DNA from: Paracoccus sp. (in: a-proteobacteria)
GTDB taxonomy: Bacteria; Pseudomonadota; Alphaproteobacteria; Rhodobacterales; Rhodobacteraceae
DNA: 7,657 nt
Assembly: GCA_018056045.1 (NCBI GenBank)
Contig: JAGPGI010000115.1
Span: 1 to 7,657 of the forward strand
Reading direction: 5' to 3'
The translations under genes and the position numbers were made by a program. Under the pieces are notes generated by a model. That model was not told the DNA's origin. It did not search any database and worked only from the letters and a program-made list of their open reading frames with translations. Below are positions 1-6,050 of this stretch, one piece after another (position 1 is the first letter of the stretch; the number at the start of each line of letters is the position of its first letter).

Positions 1-1607
1 GGGAACAGGTCGGCGTCGGGCCCGCCCTTGGCCAGACGGCTTTCGGCATGGTCCACCAAGCCCAGTTCGAGCAGCTGCGGGTGCAGCGGCAGGACCCGCG
101 CCGAGGTCAGGGTCTTGAGGCCGCGGTTGCGGTTGATCTGAAGCGTCATGCAGGGGATGCCACCGACCGTTCCGATCTCCGCGGCCTTCAGCCCGGCGAT
201 CTCGCCGCGGCGCGCACCGCTCAGCGCGGCGATCAAGGGCAGCCAATAAAACCCGTCCCTGGTCAGCATATTGCCCGGCTGTTGCCATCTTCCCGTGCTC
301 TGAAAGCCGTGCCAGACGGGATGACGAAAGATCGCCTGCACATCCTCAGCGGTGAAGGGCGGTCGGTCGTCCCGGTCGCGCTTGGTCTTGCGCTGCCTCA
401 GGCTGTTCGGGTCAAGATCGCCCAGGCCTCGGAAACCCTCGCTGCGTCCCTTGATCAGGAGCTGGCCGATGTAGTCGAGGTTGCGATTGATGGTGGTAGC
501 CGACAGCCCAACTGGCTGGCCGCGCGCGTTTTCCAGGATGACGCCCAGGGGTTTGCCGCGATCCTTCGGCGATTTTCCGTAATGCACGGGAAGCAGCTGC
601 AGGGTGTCGACGAATTTTGCGATATGCTCCTGGCGCAAGGCCCGCACGTCCTCGACCCCCGTCGCTTCGACGAACAGGGCAAAGACACGAGTCATTTGCA
701 GGATCATGCCGCCGGACATGCCTTGCCGGCGTTTCTGGTCCATCAGCCGCGCGACCAGTGCGGTCAACTGCGGATCATAGGCGGGCTGCTCGCATGGCAC
801 AGCACGAGCCGCCCCTGCATTGAGCGAAGCCTGTGCAACGGGTGCCGTTACGACGGAAGGAGCCGAGGGTGTTGCCTCGGCGCGGGCCGCAGCCTCGATA
901 GCGACAGGAGGATCGCTGCAAACCTGCGCTCGGGCAAGCTCCGCCGCAAGATCGCTGGCTTGCTCTGCCACGGCCTGCTCGGCGCTCATGTCGAGCAGCG
1001 CCGCCCCACGGCCCCGATAATAGATCTGGCGCCCGTGCAGCAGTTCCAGAGGCGAGAACTCCTGCCTCTTCAGCTCTTCGCGCATCAGCCGCAGCGAGCG
1101 CGTGTTGAGCCCCTGGCGCGGATCCTCGGCATAGGTCCGGGCTTCCTTCTCCAGCACCATCTGCACGGCGGCAATCTCGGCCTCGGTGCGACCCTCGTCT
1201 CGCATCGAGTCGCGGTCCTGGTCGGTCAGCGGGCAGGCCGAGGCGCCACGCTCTGCAAGCAAGGTCAGGGCCTTGCCAACTGCCCAGTCATAAGACTTCG
1301 CCTGCTGCCAGCTTCGCTCATGCCCGGCTTCGGCCGCAGCCAGGCGACGGTTCTGGATCTTCTGGTGTTCGCGGGCGATGACCGCCCCCAGCAGCCGGCG
1401 GGCGTCTTCCTTGCTCAGCCCCTGATGGACCATGGCGTCAATCACCCCGCAGCTTTCTCCACCCAAGATTGCGGCAATCCGCCGGCCAATCAAGGGGTCC
1501 GAAGTGCGCAGGCTCAATTGCAGGACGCCGCCGCCCAGTTTTGCCGGCAGCCGTTTGCGCCAAGTATAAATGGCACCGCGCCGGAACGTGTGGATCTGAA
1601 TCGTCAT
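1..1607 (-). CDS. Tyrosine site-specific recombinase (phage/island integrase), 3' end outside window
   Basis: Partial: 535 codons are visible from the ATG at 1607 and the frame is still open at base 1. The start has a purine-rich Shine-Dalgarno (GGGGGAAG) a few bases upstream. Residues about 7-47 (FRRGAIYTWRKRLP, then LSLRTSDP) resemble the DUF6538-type N-terminus of proteobacterial integrases. Residues about 60-200 are helical and charged, and about 207-275 form an Ala-rich, probably disordered linker. Residues about 278-400 look like the SAM-like core-binding domain. The catalytic domain starts near 416 (PPFTAEDVQAIF); LSGARRGEI places the first catalytic Arg at R466, and the beta-hairpin GLKTLTSARVLPLHP gives a probable catalytic Lys at K498. 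The H-x-x-R, His/Trp and Tyr nucleophile motifs would lie off the left edge, so integrity cannot be judged. Family role: strand exchange between attP and attB through a 3'-phosphotyrosine. Position next to the 3' end of tRNA-Asn on the same strand supports an island integrase. Codon use looks less G/C-biased at third positions than in fabD/fabG, consistent with acquisition. The family is confident; the element type is unknown. Confidence 0.9.
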   Translation of the reverse strand, partial: MTIQIHTFRRGAIYTWRKRLPAKLGGGVLQLSLRTSDPLIGRRIAAILGGESCGVIDAMVHQGLSKEDARRLLGAVIAREHQKIQNRRLAAAEAGHERSWQQAKSYDWAVGKALTLLAERGASACPLTDQDRDSMRDEGRTEAEIAAVQMVLEKEARTYAEDPRQGLNTRSLRLMREELKRQEFSPLELLHGRQIYYRGRGAALLDMSAEQAVAEQASDLAAELARAQVCSDPPVAIEAAARAEATPSAPSVVTAPVAQASLNAGAARAVPCEQPAYDPQLTALVARLMDQKRRQGMSGGMILQMTRVFALFVEATGVEDVRALRQEHIAKFVDTLQLLPVHYGKSPKDRGKPLGVILENARGQPVGLSATTINRNLDYIGQLLIKGRSEGFRGLGDLDPNSLRQRKTKRDRDDRPPFTAEDVQAIFRHPVWHGFQSTGRWQQPGNMLTRDGFYWLPLIAALSGARRGEIAGLKAAEIGTVGGIPCMTLQINRNRGLKTLTSARVLPLHPQLLELGLVDHAESRLAKGGPDADLF

Positions 1608-1659
1608 CGTCTTCCCCCGTTGGAGGAGCCGATTTCGCCAGCGTCAGGCATCACAAGTT

Positions 1660-1679
1660 TGGGTCAGATGTATGACCCA
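1660..1679. promoter_or_regulatory. Perfect 7-bp inverted repeat upstream of the integrase
   Basis: TGGGTCA and TGACCCA flank a 6-base spacer, forming a 20-base dyad that ends about 52 bases upstream of the integrase ATG. This geometry suits a dimeric regulator's operator or a recombination-accessory (arm-type or excisionase) site. No further copy was noticed in the window. I found no convincing -35/-10 pair in the 133-base tRNA-integrase gap, so the dyad cannot be placed relative to a promoter. The symmetry is directly visible; the function is inferred. Confidence 0.45.
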
Positions 1680-1740
1680 CACATGCAACGCAGCACGCAG
1701 GGTGCTTTTATCCAAACAAAACCAATATGCTAGCTGAGTT

Positions 1741-1765
1741 TGGCTCCGGCGGTAGGGATCGAACC
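1741..1765 (-). other. Candidate attachment-site half (3' end of tRNA-Asn)
   Basis: The T-arm 3' strand, acceptor strand, discriminator and CCA of tRNA-Asn adjoin a same-strand integrase gene that begins 133 bases further on. Tyrosine-recombinase islands commonly use the 3' end of a tRNA as attB, so that integration rebuilds the intact tRNA at one end and leaves a partial direct repeat at the other. Only this end is visible, so the crossover segment and its true limits cannot be defined. The coordinates are a guess from the usual T-loop-to-CCA identity block. Confidence 0.4.
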
Positions 1766-1815
1766 TACGACCAATTGATTAACAGTCAACTGCTCTACCG
1801 CTGAGCTACGCCGGA
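1741..1815 (-). tRNA. tRNA-Asn (anticodon GUU)
   Basis: A 75-base complete cloverleaf with encoded CCA. The acceptor TCCGGCG (1815-1809) pairs with CGCCGGA (1751-1745), with discriminator G and CCA at 1743-1741. The D-arm is GCTC/GAGC around AGCGGTA. The anticodon arm is GTTGA-CTGTTAA-TCAAT, with GTT at loop positions 3-5, giving Asn (codons AAC/AAU). The variable loop is 5 bases and the T-arm is GTAGG-TTCGATC-CCTAC. All stems pair, with one G-U in the anticodon stem. The 3' end points towards the integrase. It is probably an intact functional gene, rebuilt by the incoming element if integration occurred here. Confidence 0.97.
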
Positions 1816-1825
1816 ACACGAGGGG

Positions 1826-1855
1826 TGTATAGCCACAGCTTCAGGGGGCGTCCAG
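1826..1855 (-). promoter_or_regulatory. Probable promoter of tRNA-Asn
   Basis: Reading the minus strand, TATACA (1831-1826) is a good -10 hexamer that ends 10 bases before the mature tRNA 5' end, which would put the transcription start within a few bases of it. CTGGAC (1855-1850), 18 bases further upstream, is an acceptable -35. A short 5' leader would be removed by RNase P. The MBL-hydrolase gene lies upstream on the same strand, so read-through is also possible. Confidence 0.55.
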
Positions 1856-1892
1856 AGGGTTTTGCGGTTTTTTTTGCCCTCTGCGAAAAACC
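1853..1892. repeat. Two overlapping, mutually exclusive inverted repeats
   Basis: CAGAGGG (1853-1859) pairs with CCCTCTG (1877-1883). GGTTTTT (1866-1872) pairs with AAAAACC (1886-1892). The 3' arm of the first repeat lies in the loop of the second, and the 5' arm of the second lies in the loop of the first, so only one can form at a time. The block includes an 8-base T run (1868-1875). It lies between the end of the MBL-hydrolase gene and tRNA-Asn, both read on the minus strand. Neither hairpin is followed by a U-run in that direction, so it is not a standard intrinsic terminator. It could be a weak terminator or processing element, or chance. Confidence 0.3.
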
Positions 1893-1915
1893 TGTGGACG
1901 ATCTTTGTGCTACAC

Positions 1916-2782
1916 TCAAGTCGCTGAAAATACGGCGTTTACTGCGATGGGCCCGGTCGGCGCTACCGCGCCAAGCTCGGACAATGCGATCAGATGGGCC
2001 AGCACATTGCGGGTCGCGGCGGGGATCAGGGCCGGGCCGACGTCATAGATGCGCCGGGCGAGCGCCTCGGCGGTGCCGGGGTTCTCGCGCAGCGCGGCAA
2101 GGATCTGCGCGGTGCGCTCACGCCGATGCGCGGCCAGCTCGGCAAGCCGTGCGCCGGGCTCGCGCACCGCATCGCCATGGGCGGGCAGGAGTGCCTCGGC
2201 CCCCAGCGCGTCCAGGCGCGACAGCGAACGGAAATAATCCGCCAGATCGCCATCCGGCGGCGAGATCAGCGTCGAGGACCAGCCCATCACCACATCGCCG
2301 CAAAATACCGTCCGGCCCTGCTGAAAGCTCAGATGACCGGCGAAATGGCCGGGCGTGTGCAGGGCGGTCAGCGACCATTCGTCATCCTCGGTCACGGTGC
2401 CGTCGACAAGCCGGATATCGGGGTCAAAGTCGCGGTCCAGCCCCTCGCCACCGGCAAGGGCGCCGTCGCGGGCCAGACGCTCCATCACCGCCGAGCGGCC
2501 CGATTCGGCCGGGCCAAAGCCCAGGATCGGGGCGCCGGTCTCGCGCGCCAGTGCCTTCGCGCCGCCGGAATGGTCCAGATGGGCGTGGGTGACGAAGATA
2601 TGGGTGATGCGCCCGCCCTTCGCCGCCTCGAGCAGGGCCGCGCGATGCGCCGGCAGGTCGGGGCCGGGATCGATCACGGCGATGCGGCCGCGCCCCAGCA
2701 GGAATGTGTTCGTGCCCGCGCCGGTCAGCGGCGAGGGATTGTCGGCGGTGATCACCCGCAGGGCTTTCGTGGCGCTTGTCAT
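1916..2782 (-). CDS. LACTB2-like metallo-beta-lactamase-fold hydrolase
   Basis: A 288-residue cytoplasmic protein with no signal peptide. The N-terminal ADNPSPLTGAGTNTFLL and IDPGP (residue 37 on) are typical of the LACTB2-like branch of the metallo-beta-lactamase fold. The dinuclear metal site is complete: THAHLDH gives H66, H68, D70 and H71; TPGH gives H146; CGD gives D163; PAHGD gives H202. Residues about 208-275 (ending near RNVLAHLIALSELGAV) fit the winged-helix-like C-terminal domain found in this branch. Human LACTB2 is an endoribonuclease, but bacterial members are mostly uncharacterised and related folds hydrolyse thioesters, so the substrate is unknown. It is not expected to be an antibiotic beta-lactamase. 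No Shine-Dalgarno precedes the ATG; a promoter placed almost on the start suggests a leaderless transcript. It is divergent from the histidine-kinase gene across 58 bases, which does not by itself show a functional link. Confidence 0.9.
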   Translation of the reverse strand: MTSATKALRVITADNPSPLTGAGTNTFLLGRGRIAVIDPGPDLPAHRAALLEAAKGGRITHIFVTHAHLDHSGGAKALARETGAPILGFGPAESGRSAVMERLARDGALAGGEGLDRDFDPDIRLVDGTVTEDDEWSLTALHTPGHFAGHLSFQQGRTVFCGDVVMGWSSTLISPPDGDLADYFRSLSRLDALGAEALLPAHGDAVREPGARLAELAAHRRERTAQILAALRENPGTAEALARRIYDVGPALIPAATRNVLAHLIALSELGAVAPTGPIAVNAVFSAT

Positions 2783-2788
2783 GGGGAT

Positions 2789-2818
2789 AACCTAACCGCC
2801 GGACGACCGGTATTCCAA
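2789..2818 (-). promoter_or_regulatory. Candidate promoter of the MBL-hydrolase gene (leaderless start)
   Basis: On the minus strand TTGGAA (2818-2813) and TAGGTT (2794-2789) are 18 bases apart. The -10 ends 6 bases before the A of the start codon at 2782, so transcription would begin at or within a base or two of the ATG. The absence of a Shine-Dalgarno in this gap agrees with leaderless initiation. Hexamer matches are moderate. Confidence 0.45.
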
Positions 2819-2840
2819 GGCTGCAAAAGGGCAGGGCGCG

Positions 2841-4184
2841 ATGAATTTCGAATGGCTGAAACGGTTCATGCCGCGCGGGCTTTACGGGCGCGCCGCGCTG
2901 ATCCTGTTCCTGCCGGTCGTGGTGGTGACCCTTGTCGTGACGGTGATGTTCCTGCAGCGCCATTTCGAGGACGTCACCCGGCAGATGACTTCGGGTATGG
3001 CACATGAGATCGCGCTGGTCGCCGAGCGCATCGACGCCGCCCCCGATATCCATGCCGCCCGCGCCTCGGCCGAGCGGGTGACCGGGCCGCTGGAGCTGAC
3101 GCTGACCCTGCCGGCAGAGGGGGCGCCGCAGGGCGAGCGGCGGGTCTTTTACGATCTGTCTGGACGCGTCGTCATCGCCGAGCTGCATGCGCGGGTGCCC
3201 GAGGTGCGCAGCGTCGATCTGAGTTCGCGCCGCGAGGTTCTGGTGACGCTTGGCGGGCGCTGGGGGGATTATCAGTTGAGCTTTTCGCGCTTGCGGGTCA
3301 GCGCCTCGAATCCGCATCAGCTGCTGGTGCTGATGACCGGGACCTCGCTTTTGATGACGGCGATCGCGACGATCTTTCTGCGCAATCAGCTGCGGCCGAT
3401 CCGCCGGCTGGCGCGCGCGGCCGAGGAATATGGCAAGGGCCGCATCATCCCCTATCGCCCCGCCGGCGCGGTCGAAATCCGCAGCGCCGGCACCGCATTT
3501 CTTGAGATGCGCGGCCGGATCGAGCGCCAGAATGAGCAGCGCAGCCTGATGCTGTCGGGGGTCAGTCACGACCTGCGCACGCCGCTGACGCGGCTGCGGC
3601 TGGGGCTGTCGATGCTCAGCCCCGACGACCCGCCCGAAAAGGACGAAATCACCGCGCTGGAGGGTGATGTGGCGGCCATGTCGGCCATGGTCGATGCCTT
3701 TCTGGACCTTGCCCGCGACTCGGCGCAGGACGGGCCGCCCGCGCCGGTGGACGCGCTGGAATTCGTTGAGGGGATCGTCGCCGATGCGCAGCGCGGCGGA
3801 CAGAAGGTGGTGCTGCATTCCAGGCCCGATGAGCCGCAGGGGCTGGCCACCTTTCGCCCCGACAGCCTGCGCCGCGCCATCGAGAACCTGATCGGCAATG
3901 CCGTGCGCTACGGCGAGCATGCCGAGGTCGAGGCGGCGCTGGGGCCGGGCTGGTTCCGCATCTCGGTCGAGGATGACGGGCCCGGCATTCCCGCCGACAG
4001 GCGCGGCGAGGCGTTGAAGCCCTTTACCAGGCTGGATCCGGCGCGCAATCAGAACCGCGGCCAGGGCGTGGGCCTGGGCCTGTCCATCGCCGCCGATATC
4101 GCCCGCGCCCATGGCGGGCAGTTGCGGCTGGGCGACGGGCAGCGGCTGGGCGGGCTGCGGGCCGAGATCGTCATTCCGCGCTGA
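2841..4184 (+). CDS. EnvZ-like transmembrane sensor histidine kinase
   Basis: A 447-residue inner-membrane two-component sensor. A first membrane segment at about 17-38 is followed by a periplasmic domain (about 39-158) and a second membrane segment at about 160-180. A HAMP linker (about 181-235, with LRPIRRLARAAEEYGKG) comes next. The HisKA dimerisation domain carries VSHDLRTPLTRLRL with phospho-acceptor H243, very close to the EnvZ signature. The HATPase_c domain has the N-box (AIENLIGNAVRYG, N349/N353), G1 (DDGPGIP, 378-384), an F-box-like LKPFTRLD and G2 (GQGVGLGLS, 407-415). All motifs for autophosphorylation are intact and the length is normal for EnvZ relatives. The start has a G-rich ribosome-binding region (AGGGCAGGG). 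No response regulator lies on either side: the MBL hydrolase is divergent and fabD is downstream. The cognate regulator and stimulus are unknown; calling it EnvZ itself would overstate what the sequence shows. Confidence 0.9.
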   Translation: MNFEWLKRFMPRGLYGRAALILFLPVVVVTLVVTVMFLQRHFEDVTRQMTSGMAHEIALVAERIDAAPDIHAARASAERVTGPLELTLTLPAEGAPQGERRVFYDLSGRVVIAELHARVPEVRSVDLSSRREVLVTLGGRWGDYQLSFSRLRVSASNPHQLLVLMTGTSLLMTAIATIFLRNQLRPIRRLARAAEEYGKGRIIPYRPAGAVEIRSAGTAFLEMRGRIERQNEQRSLMLSGVSHDLRTPLTRLRLGLSMLSPDDPPEKDEITALEGDVAAMSAMVDAFLDLARDSAQDGPPAPVDALEFVEGIVADAQRGGQKVVLHSRPDEPQGLATFRPDSLRRAIENLIGNAVRYGEHAEVEAALGPGWFRISVEDDGPGIPADRRGEALKPFTRLDPARNQNRGQGVGLGLSIAADIARAHGGQLRLGDGQRLGGLRAEIVIPR

Positions 4185-4202
4185 ACGGGCCTATCCGCGC
4201 GG

Positions 4203-4231
4203 TTGCGGGATGGCGTGGCGCGGGCTAAGCC
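4203..4231 (+). promoter_or_regulatory. Weak candidate promoter of fabD
   Basis: In the 81-base gap between the kinase stop and fabD, TTGCGG (4203-4208) is followed 17 bases later by TAAGCC (4226-4231). The -35 is reasonable and the -10 is poor, as is common in GC-rich alphaproteobacteria. The gap size and change of function suggest a fatty-acid transcript may start here rather than only read through from the kinase gene. Confidence 0.3.
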
Positions 4232-4265
4232 TGTCTCAACGACATAAAGGTGAAGGGATTCCGTC

Positions 4266-5192
4266 ATGCGGGCATTCGTATTTCCGGGGCAGGGCGCACA
4301 GGTTATCGGCATGGGGCGCGAACTGGCGGAAGCCTATCCTGCCGCGCGCGCGGTCTTTGCCGAGGTCGACGAGGCTCTGGGCGAGAGCCTGAGCGATCTG
4401 ATCTGGAACGGTGATATCGAGACGCTGACCCTGACCCAGAATGCGCAGCCGGCGCTGATGGCGACCTCGATTGCGGCATTCCGGGCGCTGGAAGCCGAGG
4501 GTTTCGGGATCAAGGACGCGGATTTCGTGGCCGGGCATTCGCTGGGCGAATATTCCGCGCTGTGTGCGGCGGGCGCGCTGACCTTGGCGGATACGGCACG
4601 GCTTTTGCGCCTGCGCGGCGCGGCGATGCAGGAGGCGGTGCCGGTCGGACAGGGTGCCATGGCGGCGATCCTGGGGCTGGATTTCGCGGCGGTCGATCAC
4701 ATTGCCCGCGATGCGGCCGAAGACGAGGTCTGTCAGGCCGCCAATGACAATGATCCGGCGCAGGTGGTGATCTCGGGCCACAAGGCGGCGGTCGAGCGTG
4801 CGGCTGTGCTGGCCAAGGAGCGCGGCGCCAAGCGGGCGCTGATGCTGCCGGTCTCGGCGCCGTTTCATTCGGCGCTGATGCAGCCGGCGGCGGCGGCCAT
4901 GGCCGAGGCGCTGGCCGGGGTCGAGATCGCCGCGCCCGAGGTGCCGCTGATCGCCAATGTGCGGGCCGAGCCGGTGACCGAGCCGGGCGCGATCCGCCGG
5001 CTGCTGGTCGAGCAGGTGACCGGCGCCGTGCGCTGGCGCGAGTCGATCGAGTTTCTGGCCGGGGCCGGGGTGACCGAGTTCTGGGAGATAGGCGCCGGCA
5101 AGGCGCTGTCGGGGATGATCAAGCGCATCTCGAAGGATGCGGTGGTGAAGAATGTCGGCGCGCCTGCGGATATCGCGGCGCTGAAGGGCTGA
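4266..5192 (+). CDS. fabD: Malonyl-CoA:ACP transacylase FabD
   Basis: A 308-residue cytosolic enzyme that transfers malonate from CoA to the phosphopantetheine arm of acyl carrier protein, supplying the extender unit for type II fatty-acid synthesis. The oxyanion-hole motif FPGQGAQ is at residues 6-12. The nucleophile elbow GHSLGEY gives S92, the carboxylate-binding Arg is R117 (LLRLRGAAM), and the catalytic His is H201 in APFH; these match the residue numbers of the E. coli enzyme, and the length is also typical. The start is preceded by GAAGGG about 7-10 bases upstream. fabG follows on the same strand after 70 bases, then acpP, whose product is the direct acceptor substrate. The absence of fabH or plsX upstream differs from the E. 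coli cluster. Identification is secure. Confidence 0.98.
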   Translation: MRAFVFPGQGAQVIGMGRELAEAYPAARAVFAEVDEALGESLSDLIWNGDIETLTLTQNAQPALMATSIAAFRALEAEGFGIKDADFVAGHSLGEYSALCAAGALTLADTARLLRLRGAAMQEAVPVGQGAMAAILGLDFAAVDHIARDAAEDEVCQAANDNDPAQVVISGHKAAVERAAVLAKERGAKRALMLPVSAPFHSALMQPAAAAMAEALAGVEIAAPEVPLIANVRAEPVTEPGAIRRLLVEQVTGAVRWRESIEFLAGAGVTEFWEIGAGKALSGMIKRISKDAVVKNVGAPADIAALKG

Positions 5193-5195
5193 AGA

Positions 5196-5250
5196 GGGGG
5201 CTCTGCCCCCATCCCTGCGGGATTCCCCCGGGATATTTGGACATGAAAGA
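5196..5250 (+). repeat. Hairpin-rich intergenic repeat (Rhodobacterales type) between fabD and fabG
   Basis: Starting 4 bases after the fabD stop, GGGGGC-TCT-GCCCCC (5196-5210) forms a 6-bp hairpin. It is followed by ATCCC-TGC-GGGAT (5211-5223) and then CCCCCGGGATATTTGGA (5225-5241) with a purine-rich tail. From memory, this order of elements (G-rich hairpin, C-run, GATATTTGGA, AAAGAA-like end) recurs after genes in Rhodobacter and Paracoccus genomes. Only one copy is present here, so repetitiveness cannot be shown from the window. Within the operon it could attenuate read-through or protect the fabD 3' end from exonucleases. Confidence 0.6.
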
Positions 5251-5252
5251 AT

Positions 5253-5256
5253 GAGG
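5253..5256 (+). promoter_or_regulatory. Ribosome-binding site that decides the fabG start
   Basis: GAGG lies 6 bases before the ATG at 5263, ideal spacing. The upstream in-frame ATG at 5251 overlaps this site and has only a weak GAAAGA ahead of it. The protein from 5263 begins MFDLTGKKALVTG, the usual FabG N-terminus, so 5263 is preferred. Confidence 0.75.
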
Positions 5257-5262
5257 CTTGGG

Positions 5263-6000
5263 ATGTTTGATCTGACGGGCAAGAAGGCATTGGTGACCGG
5301 GGCGTCCGGGGGCATTGGCGGGGCCGTGGCCGAGGCGCTGCATCGGGCCGGGGCGACGGTGACGCTGTCGGGGACGCGCGAGGCGCCCTTGCAGGAGCTG
5401 GCCGCGAAGCTGGGGGAGCGCGCGCATGTGGTGACCGCGAATCTGGGCGATGCCGATGCCGTCGAGGCGTTGCCCAGGGCTGCTGCGGAGGCCATGGGCG
5501 GGGTCGATATTCTGGTCAACAATGCCGGGATCACCCGCGACAACCTGTTCATGCGCATGTCCGACGAGGAATGGGCGCAGGTGATCGAGGTCAACCTGAC
5601 CTCGAGCTTTCGGCTGTGCCGGGCGGTGCTGCGCGGCATGATGAAGGCGCGCTGGGGTCGGATCGTGAATATCGGCTCGGTCGTGGGGGCGACGGGCAAT
5701 CCGGGGCAGGGCAATTACGCCGCCGCGAAGGCCGGGCTGGTGGGCATGTCGAAGAGCCTTGCCTATGAGGTGGCCTCGCGCGGGATCACGGTGAACTGCG
5801 TCTCGCCCGGCTTCATCGAGACGGCGATGACCGACAAGCTGAACGACGAGCAGAAAGGCCGCATCCTGACCCAGATCCCGGCCGGGCGCATGGGATCGGC
5901 TGCGGAAATCGCCGCCGCCGTGCTGTATCTGTCCAGCGCCGAGGCGGGCTATGTCACCGGGGCCACGCTGCACGTGAATGGCGGCATGGCGATGGTCTGA
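5263..6000 (+). CDS. fabG: 3-oxoacyl-ACP reductase FabG
   Basis: A 245-residue NADPH-dependent short-chain dehydrogenase/reductase that reduces 3-ketoacyl-ACP to (R)-3-hydroxyacyl-ACP, the first reduction of each elongation cycle. With the start at 5263, the Rossmann cofactor loop TGASGGIGG is at 12-20 and NNAGITRDN at 86-94. The active-site tetrad is N111, S139, Y152 and K156 (YAAAK), followed by the PGFIETAMT motif (182-190). The C-terminus VTGATLHVNGGMAMV is typical of FabG. E. coli FabG is 244 residues with S138/Y151/K155, so family, length and register agree. SDR proteins are numerous and some act in polyhydroxyalkanoate synthesis (PhaB), but adjacency to fabD and acpP and the N- and C-terminal sequences favour FabG. 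A start 12 bases earlier at 5251 is possible but less well supported. A 136-base regulatory gap follows before acpP. Confidence 0.96.
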   Translation: MFDLTGKKALVTGASGGIGGAVAEALHRAGATVTLSGTREAPLQELAAKLGERAHVVTANLGDADAVEALPRAAAEAMGGVDILVNNAGITRDNLFMRMSDEEWAQVIEVNLTSSFRLCRAVLRGMMKARWGRIVNIGSVVGATGNPGQGNYAAAKAGLVGMSKSLAYEVASRGITVNCVSPGFIETAMTDKLNDEQKGRILTQIPAGRMGSAAEIAAAVLYLSSAEAGYVTGATLHVNGGMAMV

Positions 6001-6016
6001 AGGTGGTTTATGCGGG

Positions 6017-6044
6017 TTGCAAGATCACGTCTCCGTGCTATATC
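6017..6044 (+). promoter_or_regulatory. Probable acpP promoter
   Basis: TTGCAA (6017-6022) and TATATC (6039-6044) are separated by 16 bases in the gap after fabG. This is among the best -35/-10 matches in the window. Transcription would begin near 6051, giving a leader of about 86 bases. A dedicated promoter fits the need for much more acyl carrier protein than enzyme. Confidence 0.6.
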
Positions 6045-6050
6045 CCGCAA

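Noticed and set aside
48..1733. 561-codon open frame on the plus strand
   Set aside because: It is antisense to the integrase, whose minus-strand frame shows clear family motifs. The plus-strand translation has no recognisable domain and arises from GC-rich codon bias.
1608..1740. Search for an integrase promoter
   Set aside because: Several TTG-type -35-like hexamers and AT-rich segments exist on the minus strand, but none pair at 16-18 bases with a credible -10, so none was annotated.
1994..3007. 337-codon plus-strand frame over the MBL-hydrolase gene
   Set aside because: It is antisense to a gene with a complete metal-binding motif set, with no recognisable domain of its own.
2424..4112. 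562-codon open frame on the minus strand
   Set aside because: It lies opposite the histidine kinase and overlaps the MBL-hydrolase gene in another frame. Both real genes have intact catalytic motifs; this product is a His/Gln/Arg-rich shadow.
4195..4223. CCGCGC/GCGCGG inverted repeat after the kinase stop
   Set aside because: A 6-bp all-GC stem with a 17-base loop and no T-run is expected by chance in DNA this GC-rich, so it was not called a terminator.
4236..5714. 492-codon open frame on the minus strand across fabD and fabG
   Set aside because: It is antisense to two certain fatty-acid genes and its composition (Arg/His/Gln-rich) is typical of a shadow frame.
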